In this document: piece after piece, positions 1 through 12,133 of the stretch
Layout: each line of letters opens with the position of its first letter
How positions within the stretch are numbered: the stretch's first letter is position 1
Source of the DNA: Magnolia sinica
Taxonomy: Eukaryota > Streptophyta > Magnoliopsida > Magnoliales > Magnoliaceae
Direction of reading: 5' to 3'
DNA: 64,000 bases
NCBI RefSeq assembly: GCF_029962835.1
Contig: NC_080577.1
Coordinates: forward strand, 28,378,501-28,442,500
The notes under the pieces: generated by a model
Told to the model about the DNA's origin: nothing
Database searches by the model: none
What the model saw: the letters and a program-made list of their open reading frames with translations, nothing else
Program-made: the position numbers and the translations under genes

Positions 1-666
1 TTGTTTGCAAAGGCAGGTTTGAATACTAAACCAAAAATAAAAATAAAAGATAAAATAAATAAATAAAAAATAACAATAAAAACGCCCACTTAAATGATGC
101 GTGAAGCAATCTCGGTTGTCACAAGAAGTTCTTATAGTTGGAAGCTGTGGGGCAAAGAGATGGCCGCGGCAAATCCATTCCGTCCATCAGTTTTGCAAGG
201 CCACGATAAGGTATGAATATGAGAATCAAGCATATTCAAAACTCATGTAGGTCACGCCACATGAAAGAGTGGGGATTGCCATTGGAAACTTTGTGGGGCC
301 ACAGAAGTAGGTATGAAGATGATAATGGTTGGCTCTAAGAAGGTTTCAACCATGGATGTTCCCGTTCCTAAGTTTTTTTTTTTTTTTTAGTGTGGCCCAC
401 GTGATTTTTGTATATGCCTGATTTTTTGAATCATGACTTACCGTGGTCTTGCAAAATTGATTGAAAGACGGCGGGCACCTGGGCTACCTCAACATGCCGA
501 GATAGATTTGTTTTATTTGTGTTCATCACAGTGCGCCCCGAGAGAGAAGTAGTCAAAAGGTGCATGTGTTTGGATGTATGTCGGATCGGCTTACTAAGCT
601 GGCTTCTCTGACTTGAGAGTGGATTTGTCACATGCATCTCTTTGTGCCCGACAAAGCTTATGAGTA
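1..666. other. intergenic, no gene recognised
   Basis: I see no host coding sequence here. About 175-345 is a worn fragment of the GGGCCCACC-type TIR repeat that recurs through the window (words such as CCGTCCATC, and a 'shared gene-like' run about a ...TGGGGCCACAGAAG... block). AT-rich simple sequence is present at 30-80. The stretch ends at the target site of Copia-1. Confidence 0.5.
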
Positions 667-671
667 AAGAG

Positions 672-1221
672 TGTTGAGATGTGGAGCCACATTTGGAGAG
701 GGCTGCTCGATCGGTCAAGTGGCCCACTTGACCAGTCGAGGGTTCGCTCGACTCAAAGTCTAGCGAGCTGTAGTTTTTTGGATCCGAAGTGCTCGACCAG
801 TCGAGGCCCATACTCGACCAGTCGAGATTACGCAGATTCATTTTGCAAATTTGATGCGAACTACGGAAATTTGAGGCGGTTTCACAAGGGTGCGAAAGGG
901 AAGTTTCCTAAACTATAAATAGGGGTCCTTAGGGTATTCTAGGGTTATGAGAGTTATTCAAAAGTGTGGGCAAAGAGTTTTCTCTATACATCTAAAGGAA
1001 AAAGGTTAGTATATTACTTGTAATCTCGTTTTCTTCGTAGTGGAAGTTTTGCACCGTGGTTTTTTACCCTTGTTGGGGGTTTTCCACGTATATATTGTCT
1101 TGTGGTTTGTTTGGAATACTCTGATTATTCTTCTAGATTATATTTCTTTCTGTTTATTGTTTGTGGGTGAGATGGGAGATTGGATCTCAGTTCACTAGCA
1201 TTGTTGACGTGCTGCGTAACA
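672..1221 (+). repeat. Copia-1 5' LTR
   Basis: The 550-bp LTR runs from TGTTGAGATG to the AACA before the primer binding site. U3 contains repeated palindromic blocks of the form CTCGACCAGTCGAG (about 710-830). A TATA box CTATAAATAG lies near 914-923, giving a probable transcription start about 30 bases further on. Confidence 0.9.
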
Positions 1222-1251
1222 ACTGGTATCAAATCTATTGGTTTAGTTTAA

Positions 1252-4200
1252 ATGGGAGCGATGACGGAAAAAGGGAAGACTAGAATTGAGAAGTTTGATG
1301 GTTCAAACTTTGCCTTCTGAAGATGCAGATGGAGGATTATCTGTATCAGAAGGACCTCTATATTTCTCTAGGAGGAAAAGAGAAGAAACCAGAAAAGATG
1401 ACAGATGATGAATGGTTTTTATTGGATCGGAAGGCTTTAGGAATGATCTGACTCTCTTTGTCTAAGAGCATCGCCTTCAATATATCTAAGGTGAAAAACA
1501 CAAAAGAATTAATGGAAGCCCTAACTACGATGTATGAAAAACCCTCAGCGTCCAACAAGGTTCATCTCATGAAACGGCTATTCAACATGAAGATGTCAGA
1601 TGGTGAGAGCGTGGCTGAACATCTAAACGAGTTCAATACAGTTACAAGCCAGTTGAAATCCATTGACATTGTTTTTGAGGACAAGGTCAAGGCATTATTA
1701 ATCTTGTTCAGTTTTCCAGACAGTTGGGATGGTTTGGTGAATGCCGTGAGCAATTCTTCAGGGTCGACAAAGCTAAAGTTCGATGATGTGGTCAATCTAA
1801 TTCTCAGCGAGGAATTTAGAAGAAATAGATCAGGAGTTTCAGGGGATTCAAGGAATGCTCTAAACATTGAAGAAAGAAGAAGATCACTGAACAAATGAGA
1901 CAATAAACACGGACATTCTAAGTCGAGGAAGACGTCCAAGGGACCGAAAGACAAAGATGGGTGCTAGTATTGCGGGAAAAAAAGGCATATGAAACGTGAT
2001 TGCAGGGCGCTTAAGAAACAAGAAGAAAACTCTGAAGGCTGAAGGATTTAGTGAATTTATCTAAGGAGAGCGACACAGAGGCGTTGATTTTGTTTCTTGA
2101 TGCGAGGAATGAGTCTTGGGTCATAGACTCGGGTGCTTCGTTTCATGCCACTTTATGTAAGGAAGTTCTGCATGATTATATGTCAGATAACTTCGGGAGA
2201 GTCTAGTTGGATGATGATGAGCCGTGTAATATTGTTGGAAATGGAGATGTTCATATAAATCAGAAAGTTAGAATGGTTTTGAAATTGAAGAATGTCAGAT
2301 ATGTATCGAGTTTGAAACAGAACTTGATCTCAGTAGGACAGTTGACCGATACCGAATATGTGACGACCTTCCCCAGTGATTCCTGGAAGATCACAAAAGG
2401 TGCCTTGGTGATATCTCGAGGCAAGAAGGAATGTGCTTTGTACGTGACTTCAGGATCGTATAGTTCACTCGTAGTCGCATCAACTAGAGTGAATGGGCAG
2501 CTATGGTATCAAAGGTTGGGACATATGAGTGAGAAGGGGATGAAAGTGTTATTGTCAAAAGGGAAGCTACCAGGGCTAAAGTCTATTGACTTTGAATTCT
2601 ATGAGGACTGCGTGTATGGCAAGCAAAAGAGGGTAAGTTTCAAGAAAACAGGACATGCTCCAAAGACACATCTGTTGGAGCTTGTACACACTAATGTGTG
2701 GGGACCGACACAGGTATAATCGCTTTGTGGCTCACATTATTATGTTTCTTTTATTGATGATACTAGTAGAAAACTGTGGGTTTATTTCTTAAAGCATAAA
2801 TCTGATATATTTGATATATTGAAGAAGTGAAAAGTTATGATAGAAAACGAGACAGGTAAAACAGAGATCTGATAATAGGGGATAGTACTGTGATAAGAGG
2901 TTTTAGGAGTATTGTGCAGCAAATGGAATCAAACATCAGAAAATGATTCCAGGGACACCGCAGCAGAACGGTGTGGCTGAGCGCATTAACAGGACCATCC
3001 TTGAGCGCGCCAGGAGCATGAGGTTACATGCAGGGTTGTTTAAGACGTTTTGGGCAGATGCTGTGAATACTGCCGCATATCTCATCAATAGAAGTCCCTC
3101 AGCACCATTGGATGGTGGGCTATCAAAAGAAACTTGGATTGGGAAAGAAGTGAACCTTGCGTACCTTAAAGTATTAGGTTGCACTTCATATGTTCACATT
3201 GATGTAGAGCACAGAAACAAGCTAGATGCGAAGTCTAGGAAATGCACGTTTATAGGCTACAGGCAGCATGATTTTAACTACAGGATTTGGGATACAGACA
3301 ACCAAAAAATTATCAAAAACAAAGACGTAGTCTTCAATGAAAAAGTGATGTATAAGAACAGTGTGCAGCAAAAACAAAATAAGGCCGATGAAAAAGAATT
3401 CATAGAGTTAGAAGAGTTACCGAACACGGGTATTACAGCGCCACAGGATGAACATACACAGGAGCATTATGAGACAGAGACGCAAACACCGATTGTGAGG
3501 AGGTCTACTCGGGAGAGGAGACCAATGGTCCAATACTCACCCTTCTTACATTATCTACTGCTGACAGATAATGGTGAACCAAAGTGTTTTGAAGAGGCAT
3601 TATAGTCAGATACACGGGTTAAGTGGGAGCAGGCTATGGATGATGAGATGGACTCTCTTGAGTCAAATCATATATGGGAACTAGTCACTCTACCTAAGGG
3701 TAAGAAAGCTCTTCATAACAAGTAGGTTTACAGACTGAAGGAGGAGTACAATGGTTCGAAACGGTACAAGCCTAGATTGGTTGTGAAAGGGTTCCAACAA
3801 AAGGCAGGTATCGACTTCACCGAAATATTTTCACCAGTGGTGAAAATGTCTATGATTCGCATGGTCTTGAGTATAGTGGCTACAGAGAACTTACATCTAG
3901 AGTAGCTAGATGTTAAGACGACCTTAAAGAAGAGATATATATGCATCAGCTGATAGGATAAGTGGCACCAAGAAAGGAGAATAAGGTATGTAGACTGAAG
4001 AAGAGTCTTTATGGCCTGAAGCATGCCCCGAGGCAGTTGTACAAGAAGTTTGACAGTTTCATGTCGGGAAACTGTTATAGGAGATGTCATGCAGACCACT
4101 GTTACTATTTGAAGAAGTTTGATATATTGTACACCATCCTTCTTCTGTATGTTGATTATATGCTTGTGGCCAGATCAAGCATGAAGGACATCTCAGATCT

Positions 4201-5110
4201 CAAAAGACAACTGTCTAGAGAATTTGCCATGGAGGATTTAGGAGCTGCAAAATAAATCCTAGGCATGAGGATAAAACGTGACAAGGAAAACAAACAACTA
4301 GTTTTTTCACAGGCAGAGTACATAACTAAGGTACTTGATCGATTCAATATGGGAGGTACTAAGCCGGTTAGCACTCTATTATCTAATCACTTCAAGCTTT
4401 CTAAGGAGAAAGGTGTGAAGGTGCATGAGGAACGAGACTACATGGCTAAAGTCCCATACGCATTAGCTATTGGGAGTCTCGTGTATGCTCTGGTGAGCAC
4501 AAGGCCAGACATTGTTCAAGCAGTGAGAGTTGTTAGAAGGTTCATAAACAATCCCGGAAAAGAATATTGGGAAGCTGTGAAGTTGATCCTCAGATACCTG
4601 GTTGGTACTATGGATGTAGGGCTGTATTATGGAGGATTGGAAATCAAGCTACAAGGCTACGTAGATTCAGATTTGGCAGGAAATATCGACAGCAGAAGAA
4701 GTACTACATGTTATGTCTTTACTCTGGATAGTGCTGCAGTCAGTTGGGTCTCTCAGTTACAGAAGATAGTATCTATCAGTACAATGGAAGTAAAATATGT
4801 TACAGCTACAGAAGCATGTAAGGAGATGATATAGATGCAAGGTTTCATGGAAGAGTTGGGTAAGAAGCAAACAAATTGGAAGCTATACAATGACAGTCAG
4901 AGTACAATACACTTGACTAAGAATTCAACATTTCATTCAAGGACCAAACATATTGACATCAGATATCACTTCATACGTTCGTTACTAGAAGATGGATCGA
5001 TTGCTTTGGAGAAGATTCATACAAGTGAGAATCTTGTGGATATGCTGACCAAGGTGGTCATACGGGAGAAGCTGAAGATCTGTTCAGCTTTGATTGGTCT
5101 TCAGGCTTGA
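1252..5110 (+). pseudogene. Copia-1 gag-pol remnant
   Basis: The gag ATG is at 1252, and a one-base loss near 1318 breaks the frame after the FDGSNF motif. The gag body is read at 1458-1898, with an in-frame TGA just upstream at about 1448. A CCHC knuckle follows at about 1965-2010 (CGKKGHMKRDC), then the protease motif DSGASFHA at about 2128. The pre-integrase segment (about 2500-2640) has lost zinc ligands: a His reads Gln and a Cys reads Tyr. The integrase core is damaged at 2830-2930. Its distal part survives at 2943-3605, including PGTPQQNGVAER. Reverse transcriptase is at about 3640-4300 with the catalytic YVDD read as YVDY. The RNase H region runs about 4640-5110. Many stops and shifts mean it cannot encode a working polyprotein. 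Confidence 0.9.
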
Positions 5111-5180
5111 AGACGGGGATGTGGTGCACTCTGAATGTAGAAGACGAAGATTTAGGGTGATGTGTCTCCAAGTGGGAGAT

Positions 5181-5754
5181 TGTTGAGATGTGGAGCCACA
5201 TCTGGACAGGGCTGCTCGACCGGTCGAGTGCCCCACTCGACCTGTCGAGGGTTCGCTTGACTCAAAGTCCAAGGAGTTGCAGTTTTTTGGGTCCAAGGTG
5301 CTCGACTGGTCGAGGCCCATGCTCGACCAGTTGAGGAGCCTGCTCGACCAGTCGAGGTTACACAGATTCGTTTACGGATTTGATGCGGATTGCGAAAATT
5401 TGAGGCAGTTTCGCAAGGGTGCGAAAAGAAAGTTGTATAAACTATAAATAGGGGTCTTTAGGGCTATTCTAAGGTTATGAGAGTTATTCAAAAGTGTGGG
5501 CAAAGGATTTTCTCTATACATCTAAAGGGAAAATGTTAGTATATTGCTTGTAATCTCGTTTTCTTCATAGTGGAAGTTTTGCACCGTGATTTTTTTTTAC
5601 CCTTGTTGAGATTTTTTTATGTATATCTTGTCTTGTGGTTTGTTTGGAATGCTTTGATTATTCTTCTAGACTATATTTCTTTCTGTTTATCGTTTATGGG
5701 TGAGACCGGATATTGGATCTCGGTTCACTAGCGTTGTTGGCGTACTGCGCAACA
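5181..5754 (+). repeat. Copia-1 3' LTR
   Basis: The 574-bp LTR matches the 5' copy and carries the same U3 palindromes (CTCGACCGGTCGAG types at about 5216-5360) and the same CTATAAATAG TATA box near 5443. It ends in GCAACA followed by the target duplication AAGAG. Confidence 0.92.
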
Positions 5755-5977
5755 AAGAGGCCATCCATGTTCATATTTCTTGTTTTTTTATTAACCAATT
5801 AGGAGGGTCTTTTCCAATAGAAGACCCTTGGTGAGACTCGAGCCAGGGTCTAACCCCGGGAGAGTAGGCATCGTAACCAGCCCTGATATCTAGCAGGGGG
5901 TCCTGCTAGGGGTAGGCGTCCTTCACCTAGGAATGGATTTAATTAGGTCAGGATAATGCCGAGTTTCGTCAAGCCGT

Positions 5978-6486
5978 GACTATGGGGCCATCTTGATGTA
6001 CATGTTGTACAGGACATGACCCCATAAATAAGGCAGATTTAAATCTCAAGTGAACCACATCACAGGAAGTAGGGCTGATTGAACACCAACAATTAAAAAC
6101 TTCCTACGGCCTGGATTGATAAGGTCACACATACCTTTTTTTTTTTAAACGCACACAATTACACAAACTTTTTTGGCTTTTTAACGCACATGCCCTCGCA
6201 CCCACACACACCACAACGGGTACTCAAGCCCATGACTTTAGTGTCGAAGCTCATGTGAGTCTACCACAAGTCATGAGTAAGGACCCGATAAGGTCACACA
6301 TTTTAGATTAAGAAAAAACACAAATATCAGCTTGATCTAAATTTTTTTGGCCCCAACAAGTTTTTAACGGTCAATCAACATCATTGCCTGTGATGCATGC
6401 GGTCCACTTGAGATTTGAATCTACTTCATTTTTACCCCATGCCTTAAGATAGGCCAGCAAAACAGATAAATGACCCCACAGTCACA
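5978..6486. mobile_element. GGGCCCACC-type TIR repeat interrupted by a SINE
   Basis: This is one copy of the most common repeat in the window. It has inverted ends (GACTATGGGGCC and GACCCCACAGTC) and the usual internal blocks (CTCAAGTGAACCACA, ATCAGCTTGATC, GGTCCACTTGAGA). A SINE-like insert at 6133-6286 splits it. No transposase is encoded, so it is non-autonomous; the superfamily is unassigned. Confidence 0.65.
6133..6286 (-). mobile_element. tRNA-like SINE with 15-bp target duplication
   Basis: The 15-bp sequence GATAAGGTCACACAT occurs on both sides (6118-6132 and 6287-6301). Just inside the left copy is a T-run, which is the poly(A) tail of a minus-strand insert. Read on the minus strand there is a GGCTTGAGTACC box that resembles a pol III B box, then GT-rich sequence. 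Length, tail and target duplication fit a SINE; the family is not identified. Confidence 0.7.
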
Positions 6487-6953
6487 GCCTAACTGAACTG
6501 GATATTACCTCCACCTAACCGAATTCGCTCCCTCGTGACCAAACGTGCTGTTCTTGGTTCCAATAACATTACTTACGAAGGGTTTTATGCATGGCAACAA
6601 CCGAACCCATTCAATATCGCAAGGTCCTCACAAAAAAATAAAATAAAATGGGGCTTATGTAACTTTCAGGCCGGCCAAAACAGAACAAATTTCTGAATTG
6701 CTTGTTTCTTTACCAGCATATACATCTTTTTGCAATACCTTTCAAATGAAAGTGATACGGCAGAAAATAGGGAAATCAATGTCACCCAAGAAATCTGATA
6801 AATAGATTTCAAAATGCTAAAAAGACGACCATTTGAATGTTGAGCTTTTTCACAATTTTACATGAATTCATAAATATTTTTCATTTCCTATAGGATAGTG
6901 GCAAGATAGGTTCTACAACTTGTCTTATCATGCATCCATCTCTGCGATTATAT

Positions 6954-7452
6954 TGTGGATCGAGCGCCTTTAATTTGCCTTATCTCGATTCAATTGAATT
7001 AATCATCTTCATCGGTTCGACTGAATTAGGAGTGGATTTTCAGAGAGCACGCCGTCCACTTTCCAACATTTTTTACTCGACCGAATGTTCGGTTCAATCT
7101 GACCGTAGGTCTCATGGTTTGACTGACGGAACACATAAGTTTGAGTAGGGGTTTTGTTTTTAATTATGTACGGAGAGTATAAATACTCTTGTTAAGTTAC
7201 GTTAGGGTTGAATGGACATCAGAGCCTAGCACAAATTAAAGGATTTTTGAAGAGAAAAGTTAGGGATTACATTTATAAATTGTTCCATCTTTTATATTCT
7301 TTTGATTACAGTGGATTGATCATCATCATTTTGTGCTGTGGTTCTTTCCCACACAATTTTTTTTTACGTAAAATTCATGTGTTCTATCTGTGTTTAGATT
7401 TTTCTTTCTATTGCTTGTTTGATTTGATGTGAGATTGCTTTCACACTCAACA
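6954..7452 (+). mobile_element. solo LTR (Copia-like)
   Basis: A 499-bp segment begins TGTGG and ends CTCAACA. It is flanked by the perfect 5-bp duplication TATAT (6949-6953 and 7453-7457). Its 3' half resembles the U5 of the Copia LTRs in this window, with a CTGTGGTTCTTTCCC-like stretch followed by ACGTAAAATTC and GTGTTCT. Its 5' half contains short palindromes such as TTCAATTGAA and ACCGAATGTTCGGT. There is no internal region, which fits LTR-LTR recombination. The last 24 bp are repeated once more (7453-7476). Confidence 0.7.
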
Positions 7453-7493
7453 TATATCTACACCATAACACTCAACATATATCTACACCATAG

Positions 7494-7652
7494 TTAAAAG
7501 AGTCGGTGACTCGGATGGACTTGCTTGGCCGTAAGTTGGTGTTGAACAAAGTCAAGTGGTATTGAATCCGAGTTTTTATTTATTTATTTTATTTTATTGA
7601 ATCTGAGTTGACTTGGATAAGTTGTATCAGACTTGCCCGATTCTTAAAACCA
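7494..7652. mobile_element. small hAT-like MITE with ACTCGG subterminal words
   Basis: The left end CATAGTTAAAAGAGTCGG faces an inverted right end CCGATTCTTAAAACCATC. Repeats of GACTCGG or CCGAGT lie just inside. No clear target duplication was found, so the limits are approximate. Confidence 0.4.
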
Positions 7653-7670
7653 TCATCCAAACACACCCTT

Positions 7671-8797
7671 GGGATCTGTTTGGGCGGTGGGATTAGAAGG
7701 GATTGGGTGGGATGGGATTCAAAAAACATAATTATTACCCATGGCAGGGATTGTCCCCTGTTGCCATGGGATAAGATTAATGCCATGCTTTGTTGATAAT
7801 ACGGTGGTACATTGAATGGATATACCCACCATCATTTGAAATTACTGAGAATAACACACGGTCTATATCTAAATTGTTCATTTGTTTTGTAACCTCATTT
7901 TATGGCATAGGCCTAAAAATGAGGTAGATCCAAAACTTATGTGGCACCAAAGAAGTTTTCAACGGTAAGTACTCAATCCCCATTGTTTTCTATGGTAGGG
8001 TCCACTTGAGCATTAGATTTACCTATTTTCTGGCCCATGCTCTAAAATAATCTCGGTAAATGGGTGGACGGTGTGGATATAGCCCACACATCATGGTGGG
8101 ACCTACAACAACTTGCTAACATTGAGTGAAATTGACACGGACCGTTGCATTTCTATTTAACCTAATTCCAAGCTTTTCCATTCTTTCCCAAACATGGAGT
8201 GGAATTGGCACGGGACCATATGAATCCCATCCCACCTAATCCCTTTTGGATGAGATTCAAAAAACATAATTATTACCCATGGCAGGGATAGTCCCCCAGT
8301 GCCATGGGATAAGATTAATGCCATGCTTTGTTGATAATATGGTGGTACATTGAATGGATATACTCACCATCATTTGAAATTAACACACGTGTTATATCTA
8401 AACTGTTCATTTGTTTTGTAACCTCATTTTATGGCATGGGCCTAAAAATGAGGTAGATCCAAAACTTATGTGGCTCCAAAGAAGTTTTCAATGGTAAGTA
8501 TTCAATCCCCGTTGCTTTCTATGGTGGGGTCCACTTGAGCTTTAGATTTACCTAATTTTTTGGCCCATGCTCTAAAATAATCTCGATAAATGGGTGGACG
8601 GTGTGGATATAGCCCACACATCATGGTGGGACCTACACAACTTGCTAACATTGAGTGAAATTGGCACAGGACCCAATGCAATTCCATTTAATGTAATTCC
8701 AAGCTTTTCCATTCTTCCCAAACATGGAGTGGAATGGGCACAGAACCATGAATCCCATCCCACCCAATCCCTTCTAATCCCACCGCCCAAACATCCC
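7671..8797. mobile_element. compound TIR element of two head-to-tail monomers
   Basis: The ends are a perfect 38-bp inverted repeat (7683-7720 and 8750-8787), and the match continues outward as GGGAT(C)TGTTTGG. The interior is the same roughly 540-bp unit twice in tandem (about 7712-8250 and 8250-8790). The junction near 8245 joins a monomer right end directly to a monomer left end. The interior itself contains GGGCCCACC-type words (GGTGGACGGTGTGGATATAG). No coding capacity is seen. Confidence 0.75.
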
Positions 8798-8799
8798 CT

Positions 8800-10000
8800 C
8801 GTAGAATTTTTGATAGATATTTGAAGCCCCGTTTACACCGCCCTAGTAACTGTAGGATGCGGAAAGCTGTTTCCTATGAAAAGATGGTGTCACTTTTCAA
8901 AAGCTCAATAACTAGAAATGATGTTTTAGTAATTCGAGATTGGCTTACAACTAAGCTCTTTTTACAAATTATCACATGCTGATTTTTGGTTTTTTTGTTT
9001 GTTTGTTGTTTTGTTTTTTACTATTGTAAAATTCCACTAACCAGATTCCAATTAGATTAGCTAAAGCAATTCATGATTGATGCTAAAAATGGATGCCATT
9101 CAAAGTCATTGACAATGAGAAATAAGTTGTTTTTTTTTTTTAAGGACTGCAAGGATTGAAGCCGTTCATCATGCGATCCTTACCATAAGGATGCTATGCG
9201 TCACTGCTTAAGTTCTTCCCCAAGTGTTGATGGTGTGACACCAGACTGAGTCCTATCATGGATGAGTGAACCTGTACCAAGTGATGTGTACTATACGCAT
9301 AAGGATGTAAAAGAAACATGTGAATTCCTACTGCAGTTAATTCTGCAACCATCCATGAAGTTGAAGGGGAGTTTCTTTTTGGACATGTCAGGTTTTTCTG
9401 AGTATAAAAAACTCTCTGGACATACTCATGAATAAATCTCATGCTACAGCCACATGAGATTTCACCATGCAAACTACTTGTGTCCCTGGATAGAATTGTG
9501 TATTGATCTCCCTCTTGAAGTCCTGCCAATTATCGATGGATCCGGAAAATCGGTGAGGTACATCGCCATGTTTGTATGATGCCGGTGCCACTATAGATTT
9601 GGCATGTCGGTAAGGTACTCCAGCATTTACGCTTTCATTGCACTTCCTGTATTGCTAAAGCCCTTTTACTTTATATGAATGGCTAGGATGATGACATGTA
9701 ATCATTTAACAGCCAAGAATGATCTAAAACATTTTATATACTCTAGGCTGCTCTCATTTCGATCACCCACTATAATGGGAATCACTTTTGCTTTCTTTTA
9801 CTGTGGCTACTAAGATGTTTCAGTTCGCTGGGTTATCTCTTGCCTGCCCATGGATTCAGTAGCAGTTTGCAAGGTTTGACTTATTTGAAAATATCCGGAT
9901 TTCACTTACTTTAAACTCCCCATATCTACAAAACCCACAAGAAATCCCTAGATTCTTTTCAAGATCTTCACACTAATCCACACACCTGTAGTCTTCTTTA
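8800..10000. other. no gene recognised
   Basis: There is a T-rich patch at 8975-9020 and a T-run at 9130-9143 that could mark a small retroposed sequence. The 111-codon open frame at 9529-9194 (minus) matches no family I know and has no coding-like neighbours. Nothing else can be supported. Confidence 0.4.
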
Positions 10001-10159
10001 GGGAGTCGTTTGGGTGCCTGTAAGTTTTTAAGTTGCAAGTGACTTTCAGCTACAAGTCACTTACAGGAAAGTGACTTCTCACCCCAAACACCACCCGTAA
10101 GTGACACACCTGCAACCCGCTTCCCACTTATAGAACTTACTGGCATCCAAACGACCCCT
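10001..10159. mobile_element. MITE with GTCGTTTGG(G/A)TGCC termini
   Basis: It starts GGGAGTCGTTTGGGTGCC and ends with the inverse, GGCATCCAAACGACCCC. Repeated GTAAGTGACTTAC-type words fill the interior. The same ends recur near 20732, 21008, 24883-27622, 27629, 29355, 34017 and 35727, so this is a family. Confidence 0.7.
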
Positions 10160-12085
10160 AGAATTCTCAACAATTCTCTACAATATATACAAAACCTCTA
10201 GTGTACAAAGAAAACCAATCACCTACAAACACATGTACCACTATTTGCAGTGTAAGGTGTTTTAGGCCACAAGATGCAAAAAAGGGTAGAATCTAAAATA
10301 TATTATTTTTATCCATTTTGCAGCTGAAAATGCCATATAACCTAGTGACCAGTGATGTACAAAAATGAGCAAAGATTGGATAAGTCTCTGATTAGTCCCC
10401 TGTAAATGATCGCTTGTTTAAAAGAAATCAAGCCAATTTGATCATTAGATGGGAATTGATTTTACAGCTTTGACTATATAGAATTTATGGAATGTACATG
10501 GTGGAGATCTCCTGATTAACAGCTCTGATTTCACGTGTGTTCCTAGTTTCCCCTGTGAGAAAGCCTCGATCAAACTGATCAGTGGCAAGAAATGGCCCAC
10601 CTATTGTTCTATGGCTATATACTAGACTTAACATCCTAAGAATTAGTGTTACAATATTGAGAAATCATCAGAGCTCTCACAGCACAAGTGCTCTTAGTTG
10701 GATCAAGACTCTGGGTGGTTCAATTGATTGATCTTACACTGACCAGATGATACCATTCCATACATTAGTGGCCCTTCTTTGGTATAGCCAGCCATTTTCC
10801 AGGCCATGGATGGGATTATTGAGACTCTCTGATAAAAATGACTCTTTAGAACCATAAGCAATCCATGACAGGCCCAATAATCAAATGTCTGGTTTACTTT
10901 TCCATAAATGATCTTGACCGTCTATTTTATAGGCAACTGATCGAAATGTTAAAAATTATCCTAACAGTATGATATTTTACATGGTAGCCCACTAAATGTG
11001 TGCTGGACCTAATCAGACAACCTGGATCAGTCGATTGGACTGAGAAAGTGGTCTAATGCAACTAGGAGCACTATAAATTATAGTGCTCTGAGAACACCCT
11101 ATCACTTCTCTGCAATATTTTTAGAGAAATACTTCGATACTCTGGCAGAATGTGATGAATGATAGACAGGCAGTTAGAAGTTAACTGAGAAACTGCATAA
11201 GTGGTATGCAAGTAATTCAAAATAAACCATCAAAATTATAGGTGCTAGTTTAGAAGTATATGAATAAAATGTTACTCTTATATGGTTATCTAACTATTAG
11301 ATTGCTAGACATTTGTTGGGTGGTGAAAAATAAAAAATATCCAATGAGTTCTTGGATTGGAGGTAAGATTGCTCGACCATCTAATTTCCAGAGTAACTTA
11401 GGGACAGTGGGTTTTACAATATAGTCAGTTTAATTTGAGTTCATATATGAATAAAATATACAAGTCGCACGTGTGAATGTGCCACAGGTGAGAATACTCA
11501 TCTTCAACCACCCCACATGTGCCCAACCTTCAAGCATCCCACATGTGCAATATGTGCCAGTACCCATGAATACATATGCCACATGTGCCACCATGCATCT
11601 TCAAATAATCCATCTACACGTGCTGCATGTGCCAGTATTAATCTACAAGTACACTGCAGGTTCATGCATACCAATATTCCAATGTGTAGCAGAGCAACAG
11701 ATGTTTGTTAGACGAGATGTTTAACAAACAGTAGACAGCACAACAAAATACTACATCTATACAACCCTGTTCAAACACCTTGGCTGCACATGTTTGAAAT
11801 GTTTTATCCAAACTCTTTAAATGGGCCCATACTGATGCAGAGACCCAGGTTATGGAACATACAATTCCTCTCTTCCAATTAGTAGCAATTGATTTCAAGA
11901 AGACAGTAACCGAAGTTTCAGCTTTTCTTAGAAGAATCTGCTAACGTTCTTTGTATACTTACAGTTATGTCTCTGTCCACGGAAGCAGTGAGATAAAAAG
12001 AGTCCCAGACTACTAAATGTCACAAAAGATAACCGTCCATAACAAACCCAGAAGCTGAAATGCTTGAATTGAAGGTCTGGATGCC
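10160..12085. other. 3' flank of SF3B5, no other gene recognised
   Basis: Ordinary AT-rich sequence follows the SF3B5 stop codon on the minus strand. The 3' UTR must begin here, but I could not place a convincing polyadenylation signal. 11509-11640 is a degenerate cluster of CACATGTG words. An imperfect palindrome AGCACTATAAATTATAGTGCT lies at about 11067. Confidence 0.5.
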
Positions 12086-12133
12086 TCAATCATCTTCTCT
12101 CTCTGGAGGGAGACCACAAGGCAGCAGCATTTT
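12086..12133 (-). CDS. SF3B5: SF3B5 exon 4 (terminal coding exon)
   Basis: The exon has 16 codons including the stop, preceded by an acceptor TATCTCACAG. It reads [15 protein letters not shown] then TGA. This is the conserved C-terminus of the SF3b10 family. It lies 7.5 kb from the previous exon. Confidence 0.9.
   Translation of the reverse strand, partial: KMLLPCGLPPEREDD

Larger units (their letters stand above)
672..5754 (+). mobile_element. Copia-1, full-length Ty1/copia LTR retrotransposon
   Basis: This is a complete LTR element in plus orientation. Both LTRs begin TGTTG and end CAACA or AACA. The 5-bp target duplication AAGAG is perfect (667-671 and 5755-5759). A primer binding site TGGTATCAAATC, close to the initiator-Met tRNA type TGGTATCAGAGC, starts at 1224, two bases after the 5' LTR. 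A purine-rich tract AAGTGGGAGAT ends at 5180 just before the 3' LTR. The domain order is gag, zinc knuckle, protease, integrase, reverse transcriptase, RNase H, which defines Copia. The LTRs differ in length (550 and 574 bp) and by many substitutions, and the reading frame is broken in many places, so the copy is old and inactive. Confidence 0.95.

Noticed and set aside
9194..9529. 111-codon minus-strand open frame
   Set aside because: It matches no family I know, has no neighbouring exon signals, and its length is not surprising in this sequence.
11473..11724. Two overlapping open frames of 64 and 83 codons
   Set aside because: They are driven by the repeated CACATGTGCC words; there is no protein-like conservation between units.
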